Origin: Dasypus novemcinctus | Taxonomy: Eukaryota; Chordata; Mammalia; Cingulata; Dasypodidae | Direction: 5' to 3' | NCBI RefSeq assembly: GCF_030445035.2 | Contig: NC_080677.1 | Span: 7,874,001 to 7,938,000, forward strand | Length of the DNA: 64,000 bases | Part shown: positions 35,481-47,400 of the stretch, one piece after another | Numbering within the stretch: position 1 is the first letter of the stretch | How the letters are laid out: the number at the start of each line of letters is the position of its first letter | The notes under the pieces: generated by a model | Databases searched by the model: none | Told to the model about the DNA's origin: nothing | What the model saw: only the letters and a program-made list of their open reading frames with translations | Position numbers and translations under genes: made by a program

Positions 35481-38400
35481 TCGCGCGCCGGGCGCGTGTC
35501 AAAGGAGGTTTCTGTAACTCCCTCCCGTCACGTCGCTCTTGTTTTCAAGCCCGTAGCTGGCTCGAGTGACCTTATTTGGCCCAGAAATGCGGCCCGTTTG
35601 GCCGTGCGCCCTTCGCCCTAGTTCTGCCAGTTTTCTCCGGGGGCTGCAGGAGCCCCACGGCGTCGCCCCGGCACCCAGGGTTGCGCGGCGGGCCTCGCAG
35701 GGCGTGGGAGGACAGCTCCTCAGTGCCTTCCCGCGTGATGCAGATATAAGCCGTTATTTTTTCCCACCGGGACCTTGCAACGCGGCGCCGTGCGTTCCTG
35801 TAGATGAATTGTCCCCCAGGATAGGGGACGCGTTAGCAATGCCTTCCTCGGGCCCCCTGCCACAGGAGTCAGCAACATGATATCCAAGCTTGCCAAGACC
35901 TGCACCCTCCGCATCAGCCCCGACAAGCTCAACTTCATCCTTTCAGACAAGGTGGCCAATGGAGGGGTGAGCATGTGGTGTGAGCTGGAGCAGGTGAGCC
36001 GCCCCTCGGGAGCCTGGGAATGCAGCCTGGACGGCCGGGAGGCCGCGAGTGCCCCTGGCCGCCCGCCTCCTCTTCCCTCTCCCTAGGAGAACTTCTTCAC
36101 TGAATTCCAAATGGAAGGCGTCTCAGCAGAAAACAATGAGATTTACTTAGAGCTGACCTCGGAAAACTTATCTCGAGCCTTGAAAACTGCCCAGAATGCC
36201 AAAACTTTGAAAATCAAGCTGACTAACAAGCACTTTCCCTGCCTCACAGTCGCTGTAGAACTGGTGAGTACAAGGAGGAGCCCTTCTGAAACTTCCTAGA
36301 AGGGTTTTGGTCTGGAAGGAATAGAAATAGGTATGAGTCCAGGCTTTTTAATACTTTGTAAGATAATTGGCTTTCTTTGGAAATAAAATCTGGTACATAA
36401 TATTTTGTTTTCCATCGAAGTTCGTCTTTGCCTCATTTTAATATAGTGTCGTGATCACATAATACTCAGCTGGGATGCTCCCTTTTCCTATGCAGTAAAG
36501 CTGCATCTTCTCAGGTTGTATATCCTAGCTTTTCTATTTCTTTTAGAGCTTTTGTCACCTAGTCTAGAAATCATGGTTCTCGGACTTTCACCTTTGAAGC
36601 ATTTTCCCCTTGCCTCAGTCTTCTGTGATCCTTTAAAGTGATGTCTCATTCTCAAGTAAAAATACGTGTCTTCTGTGCTATTGCCAGATGAATTTAGTTC
36701 ATGGCTCTCCTCACGCCCCGCCATGGCTCTCCCTGCTCACTGAGTGAAGTTTGGGTTTCTCACCATGATGTTCGAAACCCTTCCTTTGTGCATGGCCCAA
36801 CCTATCTTGGAGACAACTCGCAAACGTCTACCCTCTGAATGGTGTCTGTGTGTGTCCCTTTCTTTCCCAGCACCCAGTCTTTGGTGACATTGGGACTTCC
36901 ACGGGGAGTCTCTCTTCTCCTCACTCTTTGAAACCTTTTCCTCCTCCATTGCTTAGACCAGCGCTGCCTCCTCCCCAGTCTCCCTTATCCTAGGAGTGCT
37001 CCTTCTTTATTTTATATGTTGGGTGAATTTTAGATAAATTATGTGTGAGAGCTTAAAGCTCTCTGTGCAAGATGATTCCTCATAACTTTTTCTCAACTCT
37101 AACCGACGTTGCAATCAAGAAGTTCTTAGAGCTAATCAGAGTATTCCATGTCACAATTTGATAAGTTTCTTCATTGAAAAGCAAGAGAGTATCATATAAT
37201 ATTTTTCTGCCTAAGAGTATAAGACACTTTGGCTTGTTCTGTGTCTTATAGAACATCTTGGAAATAGGTGTTCTGTAAGATATTCAGTAGTGTTGAAACT
37301 GAAACATCCTGAGTGTCCCATGAGCAAAGAATGGTCTCCTCTCTTCCTTGAACTGAAGCCTTTGCTTTGGTCGCAGGGCTTTTTAAACATGCTCTTTCCT
37401 CTGCCTGGAAGTGTTCCCCATCTCCTGGCTGCTGTCACCTTCTCTTTGGTTTAGTGAGCTGAAATGTCACTTTCTAGAGAAGCCTTCCCCAACCATCCTG
37501 CCTAAGGAACCTACTTCCACGCTCGTCACGCTTCTGGTTTCTTCAGGACGCTAATGAATATCTCAGTTTTGTTCTCGCACATTGATCATCTGCCCCACTG
37601 GAACATAGGGGACTTTGTCTTTCTCACTCATTTCCCAGGTCCTTACAGGACCCTCAACAGAATGCCTGCAGATGCTTGTTCAATGCGGTTGAGTTAACAG
37701 AGTGAGAACATTTTGTTTAGAATTGGTATTTCAACTTTTTTAATATTGATGTTATAAAAAGTTTAATTAACTTTTCTCTCGTCAGTTATCCATATCAAGC
37801 ACTAATCGCATTGTGACACATGACATCCCCATAAAGGTTATTCCGAGGAAACTGTGGAAGGAGTTACAAGAACCTATAGTCCCAGACTCAGATGTAAGTT
37901 GCTGCATGGAATCTCGTTGTTTTTCACATATTAAATGTCAGAATTTGAATTCTCCGATTTTAGTCACAGTCCCGAAAGGATCTTTTGGTTGAGCATTGTA
38001 TAGCCTGGAATGAAAGTGCAATTGGTTCATTTTTGAAGTATACTCAGGGGAAAAAATGGAATGTGTGTTTTTTGTTATTTACAGAGAACATCTTCAGACA
38101 GTGTTGCCCATAGTAGAAATGTCACACTCTTCACAAACAGGAGGGATAGTGTCATGCTATTGTTTATTAGCACTTAAAAATAATCTTTCGGAGGGAAGGC
38201 AGTGTCTGTCAGGCACCAATTTGGGGTTCATAAAACTACCTTTTCCTCAGTCCCTCTAGGAGCAGTGTCCGCAATGTGTGTAAGAGAGCCAAGAGGCAAG
38301 AAGATTTCATGATTTAGAACTTGATTTAACTATCCTATGGGTATTAATCCCAGTGCCACTGGAAATAAATATGATACCAAAGGGTTCGTTGCCTTTTGTT

Positions 38401-41400
38401 CACAATTCATTGAAGAAGAAACTCCAAAAATATTCTGAATGAAATATTTATTTGAAGTTTAATAGAAGGTGTCCACATTGATTTGGAAAAAGCCAGTGTT
38501 TTCCAAAGCACAATCAGTAACATTAGCTCTGAGGCAGGGACCCATGCTGTATTCCTTTGCTTCTACAAAAACGTACAGAGTACTTCAAGCCCCCTGAGCC
38601 TGACTGTAAACGTCCCTTGGAGGAAGGCCTCCTGCCTAGTGCTGGTTTTATTCTCCTTGGACTTATCCAAGGGAGTTCTCAGCAGAAGGGCTCTGCCCTT
38701 TCTCCAACCAGAGGAACGCCTCCAGGGACATGATTGCTGAGGTTACCAGAGGCAGGCATGTGGTCCTTTAATTTTGCTTGCCACAGCCATGAGTTAGTGA
38801 AATTGTAAAATTATTTTTCTTTTCATATTTTTAGAAAAGTATTTTATACAATTTAGAAACACAAGAGTCTAGAGTTTTTAAGCATACATGTATTCCAAAA
38901 ATGGTTATTGAGTACATAATGTCCCTACCTCTAGATATCAATTTTTTTAAATGTTTTTGATTCATTGATTTTATAGGTTAGTATTTACTTACCAGTGTTG
39001 AAGACTATGAAGAGTGTTGTGGAGAAGATGAAAAACATCAGCAACGACCTTGTAAGTTACAGCATCTGTAGAAGAGCGCTCTTAAGTGTTCTCTTTGCTT
39101 CCGTCTGCGTGTCCCCATTCTGGACGTACACTGGGTGGGCTGTGCTCAGCACGGGGCATCTCACGGGGCGGCCTTCCACCGGGTTCAGACCACTGAGAGC
39201 CTGGCCTGGGGTTCAGGGTTTCCGAGTGTGCAGCTGCTCTTAAAAACCTATTTTTGGGTCTTTTTCATCTCTCATTCAGTAGGGGAAGATTTTCCATTGC
39301 CCTTGATCCCTTGTATTTGTATCTGTAGTGTGTAAGAATATGTTCAGCAGTCCTGGCTGTTTTCCTTATCTTTTGGAAAACACATCACATAATTTATCTG
39401 CTAATGGGTATTTGTTTTTATTAATTAATTGATATTGCTGACACTGGGTTTGAGTGGCCTGTCTGCTTGCCAGCTGTCTTTCAGTGAGCCAAGGAGAGAG
39501 ATGCCCTAAACCACACCCGTCTGTGTTCTAAGCTGTTCTCACACCAGTGGAGGGGCACTTCTGTTTCTGTGTGTGTTTATGACGGTTTCCTGCCACCATC
39601 CTGCAGTGCCTACAGTATGAGACAGGGTTCTCCCTTTCTCACCCAGTACCCTCCAGGAAGCCCCCATATCTTCTGGGCTCCTTTCACTCCCCTCCCTTCC
39701 CCTCCCCAATTTTTTTGTTTTAGTTTTATTTTTTTAATTCTTTCAGTCTTAACCTCTCCACACACTTAATAGTCTCCAGCCTCTTCCTGTTGCAGTTTTA
39801 TCCACTGGAATTATCATTTGATCATGTTCCTGGGTCTCTGAAAAACCATTGTCCACATGAGGATGTGGAAACTTTTGGTGCTCACGATCTGCCCACTTCC
39901 CTCCCCAGCTGTCACACTGTGCGACCTCCCTCCACTACCACACTAGACCTGAAAAGAGAAGCTCTTTGTCATCTCTACATCCCATTTCTTTGGTACAGGA
40001 TTACCACTATCTATTCCAGAATGAATCTGGAATAAAATTTAGGTTCAAGGAATCTTGGAATTGCAGATGTTTTCTGAAGCCTAGAAAATGTGTACCGGCC
40101 ATTTTTTCTCTGGAGTTCTGCTACCTAAGGGCATGTTGTCACTGAATGTGCGTGCTTGAAAACATTTCCTTCATGACTTAGCCTTTACAGATTTTGTTTT
40201 AATTTAAAACCTTGCACTGTGTGAACAGTGGTAGCTGCCTGTGAGCTGACTTGATGTTGATCCAGTCCTCGGGCTGGCTCCCCCTTGGGATGCTCTGGAG
40301 GCTTCCAGAGAGTTCAGGGAGGCCCAGGAGGGAAGAGGTAGGCAGTTAATTGAAGGAGCCATGTGTTTGTTCTTTCTGTTCAGTGTAAATGAGTCAGCAA
40401 ATTGAGAGGCAGAAAGGAGGTGGAGTATTCAAAATGAAGAAAAACTTCATGGAGTAGCTGCTGCAATCTGGAATTACTAAATGGAAAGTTATCTACGTGT
40501 AGGTTAAATAGGAGTGGTCAGCTGCATAATGCGGTCTACTGGCTGACCAGAATTCTGTGTCTGGAGACTGTGGGAGGTAGAGTTAAGGAAAACAAGTAGG
40601 CCTCCACTCACTGAAAATGTCCACCCTCCCCGTTGCTTATCCTCAAGCCCTTCCTCGTTGAGATCCGCAGTCCTTTCCTTACATCTGAGCGGTGTCACTG
40701 ATGGGAGTGGGCAGAATATACTAGCTTAAACAGAAAAGACCAAGAACTACTATGATTTTACCTAATGTTTGAAGACGTTGCATCTTTAACTCTAACGTGC
40801 TTGAATCCACTGGGGATTTTGTTAAAATGTGGATTCCAGTTCAGTATGTATGGACTTGGTCTTGAGATTCTGTTTCTGACAACCTCCCAGGAAATTGGAT
40901 GTTACGTTTCTTGAGACCACGTTAAGTAGTGATGCTTTGAGATATGCACGCTGTACTGCCGTGTACTTGAAATGTTCCCTCAGAGACAATGGACCAGCTT
41001 GATGATGGAACGAGGTTCTGGATTTGTGGGCGAGAAGCATCATTAGGTGGTGGTGAGTCATGGTTGCCACGGCGTCTGGGCTCGGCTCCTGGCTGCCCTG
41101 CTCGATTGTGCACCGAGGCTGGATGCCTGGCCTCTGCCACCCAGGAAGGGATGACAGTACAGCTGTCCCAAGGGCTTGTTGCTTCTCTGTGTAAGCTCAG
41201 AGATAAGTGGTATAAGGTGCCCAGGATGAATAGCAGGTGTTCATTAAGTGGTAGGTAACTGGCGCTAACATCACTGAAGACAGTAAGGTCTCATCCAGAA
41301 ACTTAAGAAGTCAAGCGGGTGCTGGGTAACTGAATTGGAACAGACACAAGGACAGCGTTAACTCCTTCGTCCGTCCGTGTTGACTGAGCGCTGCTGTGGG

Positions 41401-44400
41401 TGTGGTCAGAGTGAGGGAATTTAGTGTGAGAGCACTCAGACCTTAGGGAGCAGTGCAGCCTGGGGTGCATCTAGAACAGTGCAGCGTGCTTTCTTGAGGA
41501 GATATTCGTGTGTGTATACCCATATACATAGATAAGTATGTGCCATTGTTTCTCAGTAACACAGGGAATTTAAAAATTTTGTGCCACTTGTTGTTTGAAA
41601 CAAATAGGGATATATTACATGTTGGTTTTACAGAGCACCTGTTAAAGCAGTTCAGCATAGTCACAAATATTGTTTTATATGATTTATTTCAGCCAAGTAT
41701 TGTTTCCAATTTGTAGGAGAGTGGTTGAAGAAATAGAACAATTTTATTTTTGGTTTAGTGAAAGAATAGGTTGAAAATGAGTATTCCTCATACAAAGATA
41801 AGTTTATTCGATTATGGAACAAGTCCTTAGTGAGTATGTCCTGGGAATAGTTATAGCCGATACAGAAAAAATAATCAAAGTTCCTTCTTTTCTTACCCAC
41901 CAAGTAATGTTAGAACTACGATTTCCATATGACCATAAAGCCTTTACCATCCATGAGAACGTAACCCATTATTTAAGATCTCAGCTTCCTGGTTCACAAA
42001 GCCTGAGGCTGCGGGCGAGTTACCATGTCAAAAGCTGTAAGAGCTGAACACAAGTCAAAAAGAACCTTATGAGTTGTTTCCAGAATGAGAAATATTTAGA
42101 GTTCACCAATTTTGAGGACCAAGAATGAGGAATACTAAACTCTATTCATCAGATACAGACAGACTTAGCTGAAGCAGGGTGGTGCCACAGCCATCTCCAG
42201 CGTCCCGCGGGGCTCTACTGCTGGACTTTTAGAATGACCGCTGCAGAGCAGGAAAGTGGCTTGTGTCTCTCTGGCCACTAGGTGGCACTCTTGCATTACT
42301 GCTTGGGCAGAATGCCCTGTGGCCTCCTCAGTGACCAGCCACGCTTTTTAAGTGGGCGGGTACCTAAATGGAACAGAGAAACACACGGTGTCCTGTGAGC
42401 AGATTAAGATTAGCAAAATCCTAGGCCACATGGTAGCCTGTGGTCTGCGTGTCCTTCTATGTAATCCACTTGTGGTTTTGATGTGGTGAAAGAGCTGATC
42501 ATTAGTGGGGACATGGGCGGGGGGAGAGGAGCTTGGAAAGGATACATGGAGCACAGGGAAGAGGAGGAGACAGGCCCCTGGGAGGAGGTGGTGCAGCTTC
42601 TGCTGCTTCCTGCTGTCGTACTGGGAGAGCAGAGACCTTGTACCAGGGATGTGGCAGCTGCTGAAGTTCTGATAACTCGCCCGCAGCCTCAGGCTTTGTG
42701 ACTCAGGAAGCTGAGATCTTAAATAACAGGTTATGTTCTCATGGATGGTAAAGGCTTTATGATCATATGGAATTCGTAGTTCTAACATTACTTGGTGGGG
42801 AAGAAAAGAAGGAACTTTGATTACTTTTTCTGTATTGGCTATAACTATTCCTAGGACATGCTAAGTTAAATCTTCGTTTGTTGATATGAATTAAACTTTT
42901 AAAATATGATTTAACTCTTAGATACTGCTGTTGGCTCCCTGTGAACAATATCAGATAAGCTGAAAGCTAATCTTCTGTATTAGTCTTTCAAAAGGGGTGC
43001 TGATGCAAAGTACCAGATATCTGTTGACTTTTATAAAGGGTATTTATTTGGGTAAAAGCTTACAGTTACAAGGCCCTAAGAGTCCCAACTCAAGGTTGAT
43101 TTCTCACCAAAGTCAGTCGATGAGATGGTTACTGATCTCTGTGAGGGTTCAGCTTCCTCTTTCTCAGCTCCAGGCTGGCATGGGCTTGTTTCCTCCTGGG
43201 CTTTCTCCACACTGCAAACTATCAGATGAATGGCTCATCTCTCTTTCCGGGGTCACAGGATCATGGTTCTTTCCTCTGCCATATCTGTGATATCTATGGG
43301 ACTCTGCTTCTCTTCCTGTGTATCTTCTTCTATGTCTTCTTGAGTGAGTGCCCATTTCACCAAGGGGGTGAGGTCTTAACCTGAGTTACACCATACTGAT
43401 GTGGTCAAATAAAAGCACTAATCTTAACATAATTTAATCAAACACATTTCTGTTGAATCTAATACAAATAAAGGGTTTCATGCCTAGGAGAACAGACCAG
43501 TTTATAAACATAGTCTTAATCTTTTTTAGGGTTCATAAATAATCTCAAACTGCCACACCTTTCCTCTTTCCAACCGTCTGATTTAAAATAGTGTCCTATT
43601 ACACCCAATTATATAAATAAGGCAATCAGCAAGCTTATTCTTTCTGTAATCTCTTCCTGTTCTCCCCCCTTCCTTTACAGCAGTTGTATTATGTCTGCCT
43701 TGTCAGACCATAAAATCATACATTATTTGTACCCTTATTTCTCACCATTTAGTTTTGGGTCTCCAGGTATAACTAATGCTTATACCTGTCTTTATGCCGT
43801 AACTCTTCCAATAATTGTTTTTGTTATCTGAAGATAGAGCACTCAGGAAGAATTCATGGGCATAATAGTTGATTAGTTTTCACATGTTCATAATGTCAGT
43901 TCAACAAGATGTGAAATCTTTGGCTTACGTTTTCTTCCCTTCTACTCTGTTGTCTTCTGGTAAGCAATGTCAGAAAGACCGATGCCATTTGGATGTATTT
44001 TCCCTTAGATTTTTCTGGCATGCCTTCTCTGTCTGTAAGTGTGCTATCTAAGTCATTATTATCTCTCTCTTTTTATAGAATATCTTTGTGTGGAGTTGGT
44101 CCACAATCCTTTTGTTCTTGTTGTTACAAATGGCTTTTCCTGTTCTTTGGAGGGGGTTTTGTTGTACTTGTAGGAGTGGTCTAGGAGAGTTTTCCAGCTT
44201 CCTACCTCAAGGGTTCTCTATTATGGTATAAGCACAAAATGGTAAAAAAAAATAATAGAGCCAGTGCTTTCTGAGACCTGTCTCTGCTTTCTCCTCCCCT
44301 ACTAATCTTTGAACCCTCATTCTCTTTTTTTGCACAAGTTCTCCATCCTGTTCAACTTGGGCATCTAATTCTCACTGTTCGTCCTCAGCGACGGACTCAG

Positions 44401-47400
44401 TCCTTCTGTAAGGGGGCCCTGCTGCCTCCCCGCAGGCTCCGTGCAAGCACCTGCAGGTTGGGGCCTGCGCAGTCCCTCCACCACCACCACCACCACCACC
44501 TCCACCCATCTGTGGCCTGACTGGCCCTCTCTCTGGGTCTCGATGCCGTCAGAGGTGAGCCTCAGCTCCTTGTATCCTTGGCTTGCGGGGTACCCTGTCG
44601 TCTAGTTCAGTGCAGACCGATATCCATGAGTTCTTGTTTTTCTCTCTGTTTTCCTTTCTAAGACTGTAAAATACTCAATTTGCAGATTATTGAAGCAAAC
44701 CTAAATGGAGAACTGAACTTGAAAGTAGAAACTGAATTGGTGTATGTAACAACTCATTTTAAAGACCTTGGAAATCCTCCATTAGGTAAGTTTCCTAAAG
44801 GGTTATATTTTGCTTTTGATTAATGTTTCAGATAACAGACCATTGAGACCTCTAAATGTTGTAAAACACTGAAATGTGGTTGACTGTGTTTTTTGCTTGC
44901 GAAGAGAACAAAAACATTTGGAGTAAAGTACCTGTTGCTGTGGTGCAGGGAAAAGTTAACCTGCCCTGGATTGAGAAGCCGTGCCCTAAGCAGCTGAGGG
45001 ACATGGCCACAGCATCTCTTTTCTCAGCCACACAAGTAGGGGTCAAGCTAAATAATTTCCAAGATCCCTTCCAGAGTTTACATTCCAATTTCTGCTTCTA
45101 ATGATTTTGATTTCTCACCTGGAGTGGATTCAAAAAATAGAGTAGCATTTCTTCTTATTTTTGTCTTTTTTCTTATAAAATTGGGTCAGCAGATGCAAAA
45201 TTTTTCTCATTGATCATAAATAAATTTTTTTCTCATAGATGTTAAGGGCTGTGGAATCGGTTCAGTAAGTGGTGAAAGAGAAAGATAGTGCTGGAACTGT
45301 TTGGTAAGCTGTAGGAGGAGGGGATTCACACTGAGAGAGAGTCCACAGCAGGTATTTTATGGAGGATGCTCCAGCAGGAAAGCAAGGGTAAAAGGACCAT
45401 GGGAGAAAGCTTTAGCAAATGATGGGAAGAGCATTTTATGATGCACCTTTGTTCTGAATCAGATCCACTAACCCCAGTCAATTTTGGAATTAAAATTTAT
45501 TGTTACAGATTTGCTTGAAAATAAACACAAATTTTAATGTACCATTGCAAGTAATTTTTACTTTATAGCGAAAGGGCATATTGTTCCAGCCCAATGAAAT
45601 CCACGTGATTAAGGCTTTTCGTAATATTTTCTTGAAATGACTTACTTTGGTATTACTCATTTTGTTTATTTTAATCAGTGCAAAGAAGGTCTCTTTACCT
45701 ATGATACTTTTCTAAAAGTTGAAAGGTTGCTTGCTTTCTTTTTATTCCACATTAGAATGAGAGGCCTTGCATTAGCTTTGCACATTTCAGTTCTTAAATA
45801 TATAGTGAATACTGCTAAAGACCGTTATTTTTTACCTGAAGGGGGAGATTGGGTAATATTTCAAGTTACTGTAAGTAAAGATTTCCTTGAAATTAGCATG
45901 GCATTTTAAATAGCTGGGTCTTAATAAGTGCTTGCTTAGTGAATGACTGCATGTGTAAGTTGCAGTATTTCTCCAGAACGTTAAAACCAGATGGAATGTA
46001 AGTCATTCATTTAGGTATACAGTCACACGTTATCTCTGATTCCCTGTTGCAGCTGATGATGTGTTTTAAAATGTTCATGTCGTTTTAGCCTCTGAAAGTG
46101 CCTCGCAAGATAGAAACCCAGAACAGATGGCTGAGGTGCACATTGATATTAGGAAGCTCCTGCAGTTTCTTGCTGGACAACAAGTAAATCCTACAAAGGC
46201 CCTGTGCAGTGAGTGTGCTTATGTGTTTTGTTTTTCGTTATGTCAAATAGTTTAATCATCTGTCATCTGACAGATTGTATGCAGTCTTGTGAGTGGAAAG
46301 AAAAAGAAAAGCTCAGTTGCATGCACTCCAGCTTTCTAAGACAAGCGTTTTGGGTTGTCTCAGATTCAGAAGAAACTAGAGGGTGAAAACACCTGGCCGT
46401 CGAGAGACAGCTTCAGCTCCTGAAAACTTGGGGCCACATGGGTGGCAGCCTCCTCTGAGCGGGAGCTGGGCTGAGTCTCCACCTTGCCTGGGCTGACGTG
46501 AACTGGGTCTGTGGCTGGAGAGGAGCTGTCAGGGAGCGTGCAGTGATAATCCATTCTAAAATGTTAATCTAGTTTTCCTTACTCAGTGCTTAATAAGATT
46601 TTTCTTGGGTTTAGTTTCCAGGTAGGACAGTTGTTTTCTTTCTGTTTCAAGCCTGACCTGTGTTCACTGTCCTGTGTTTCTGAGTCTGCTCTTCTTCTGA
46701 AATGCTGATTTTTGTATGTATCTCTTGGTTCTGGTTTGGTGCCGTTTCCTTGGGTGACAAACTTGCTCTAGACTCTGCATTCATTTACCGCAGTGAGAGG
46801 GGTTACTTGCTCTTTCTGTCTCCTTGCTACTAAAATCATAGCAACTTGAAGAAACCGTGGCCTTCATTAGACGTTAAACCTTTGGTGTCCTGACTTCGCT
46901 GGTACAGAACTGAGAAGAATGGCAGCCTGGGAGTGTAGCTAATAGTCTTCAGTCTTCAGGACACCATGGGGAAGGAAGGAACATTCTAGATGGCCCTGTC
47001 AGGAACAGCAGTTTCAAATGAAAGGCATGAAGAGGAACAGAAGAGACCAGAGAGGAGAGAACACAGAGGGGGCAATAGGTGTTTGTTCCATTTGGGAGGC
47101 TTGGCTAGACTGATGGTACCTGGGAGGGGATTTTGTAGGGGTAGCAGAGGACCACTGGTAGAGAAGAAAAGCTGGGATGTCCTGGAGTCTTGGGGGAGAG
47201 GTTCACGCGTCCAGCTGCGCTGCACCTTGAGAGACTGGCGTAGGCTGGCTCACGTCTGTAGGGCTGAGAGTGGTGGGAGCTCCGCATCAGTGCAGGGGCC
47301 TTCAGGGCTATAGACGGAGCTTTGGAAGTCGTCTGGAATCTTGTGAAATGCAGGTTCTTATTCCCAGGTCTGGAATTTCCAACAAGCTCCTAGATGATCC

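Noticed and set aside
39400-39500. Possible tRNA-SINE fragment in HUS1 intron 5
   Set aside because: Only a few words resemble the DAS head and there is no tail or target duplication.
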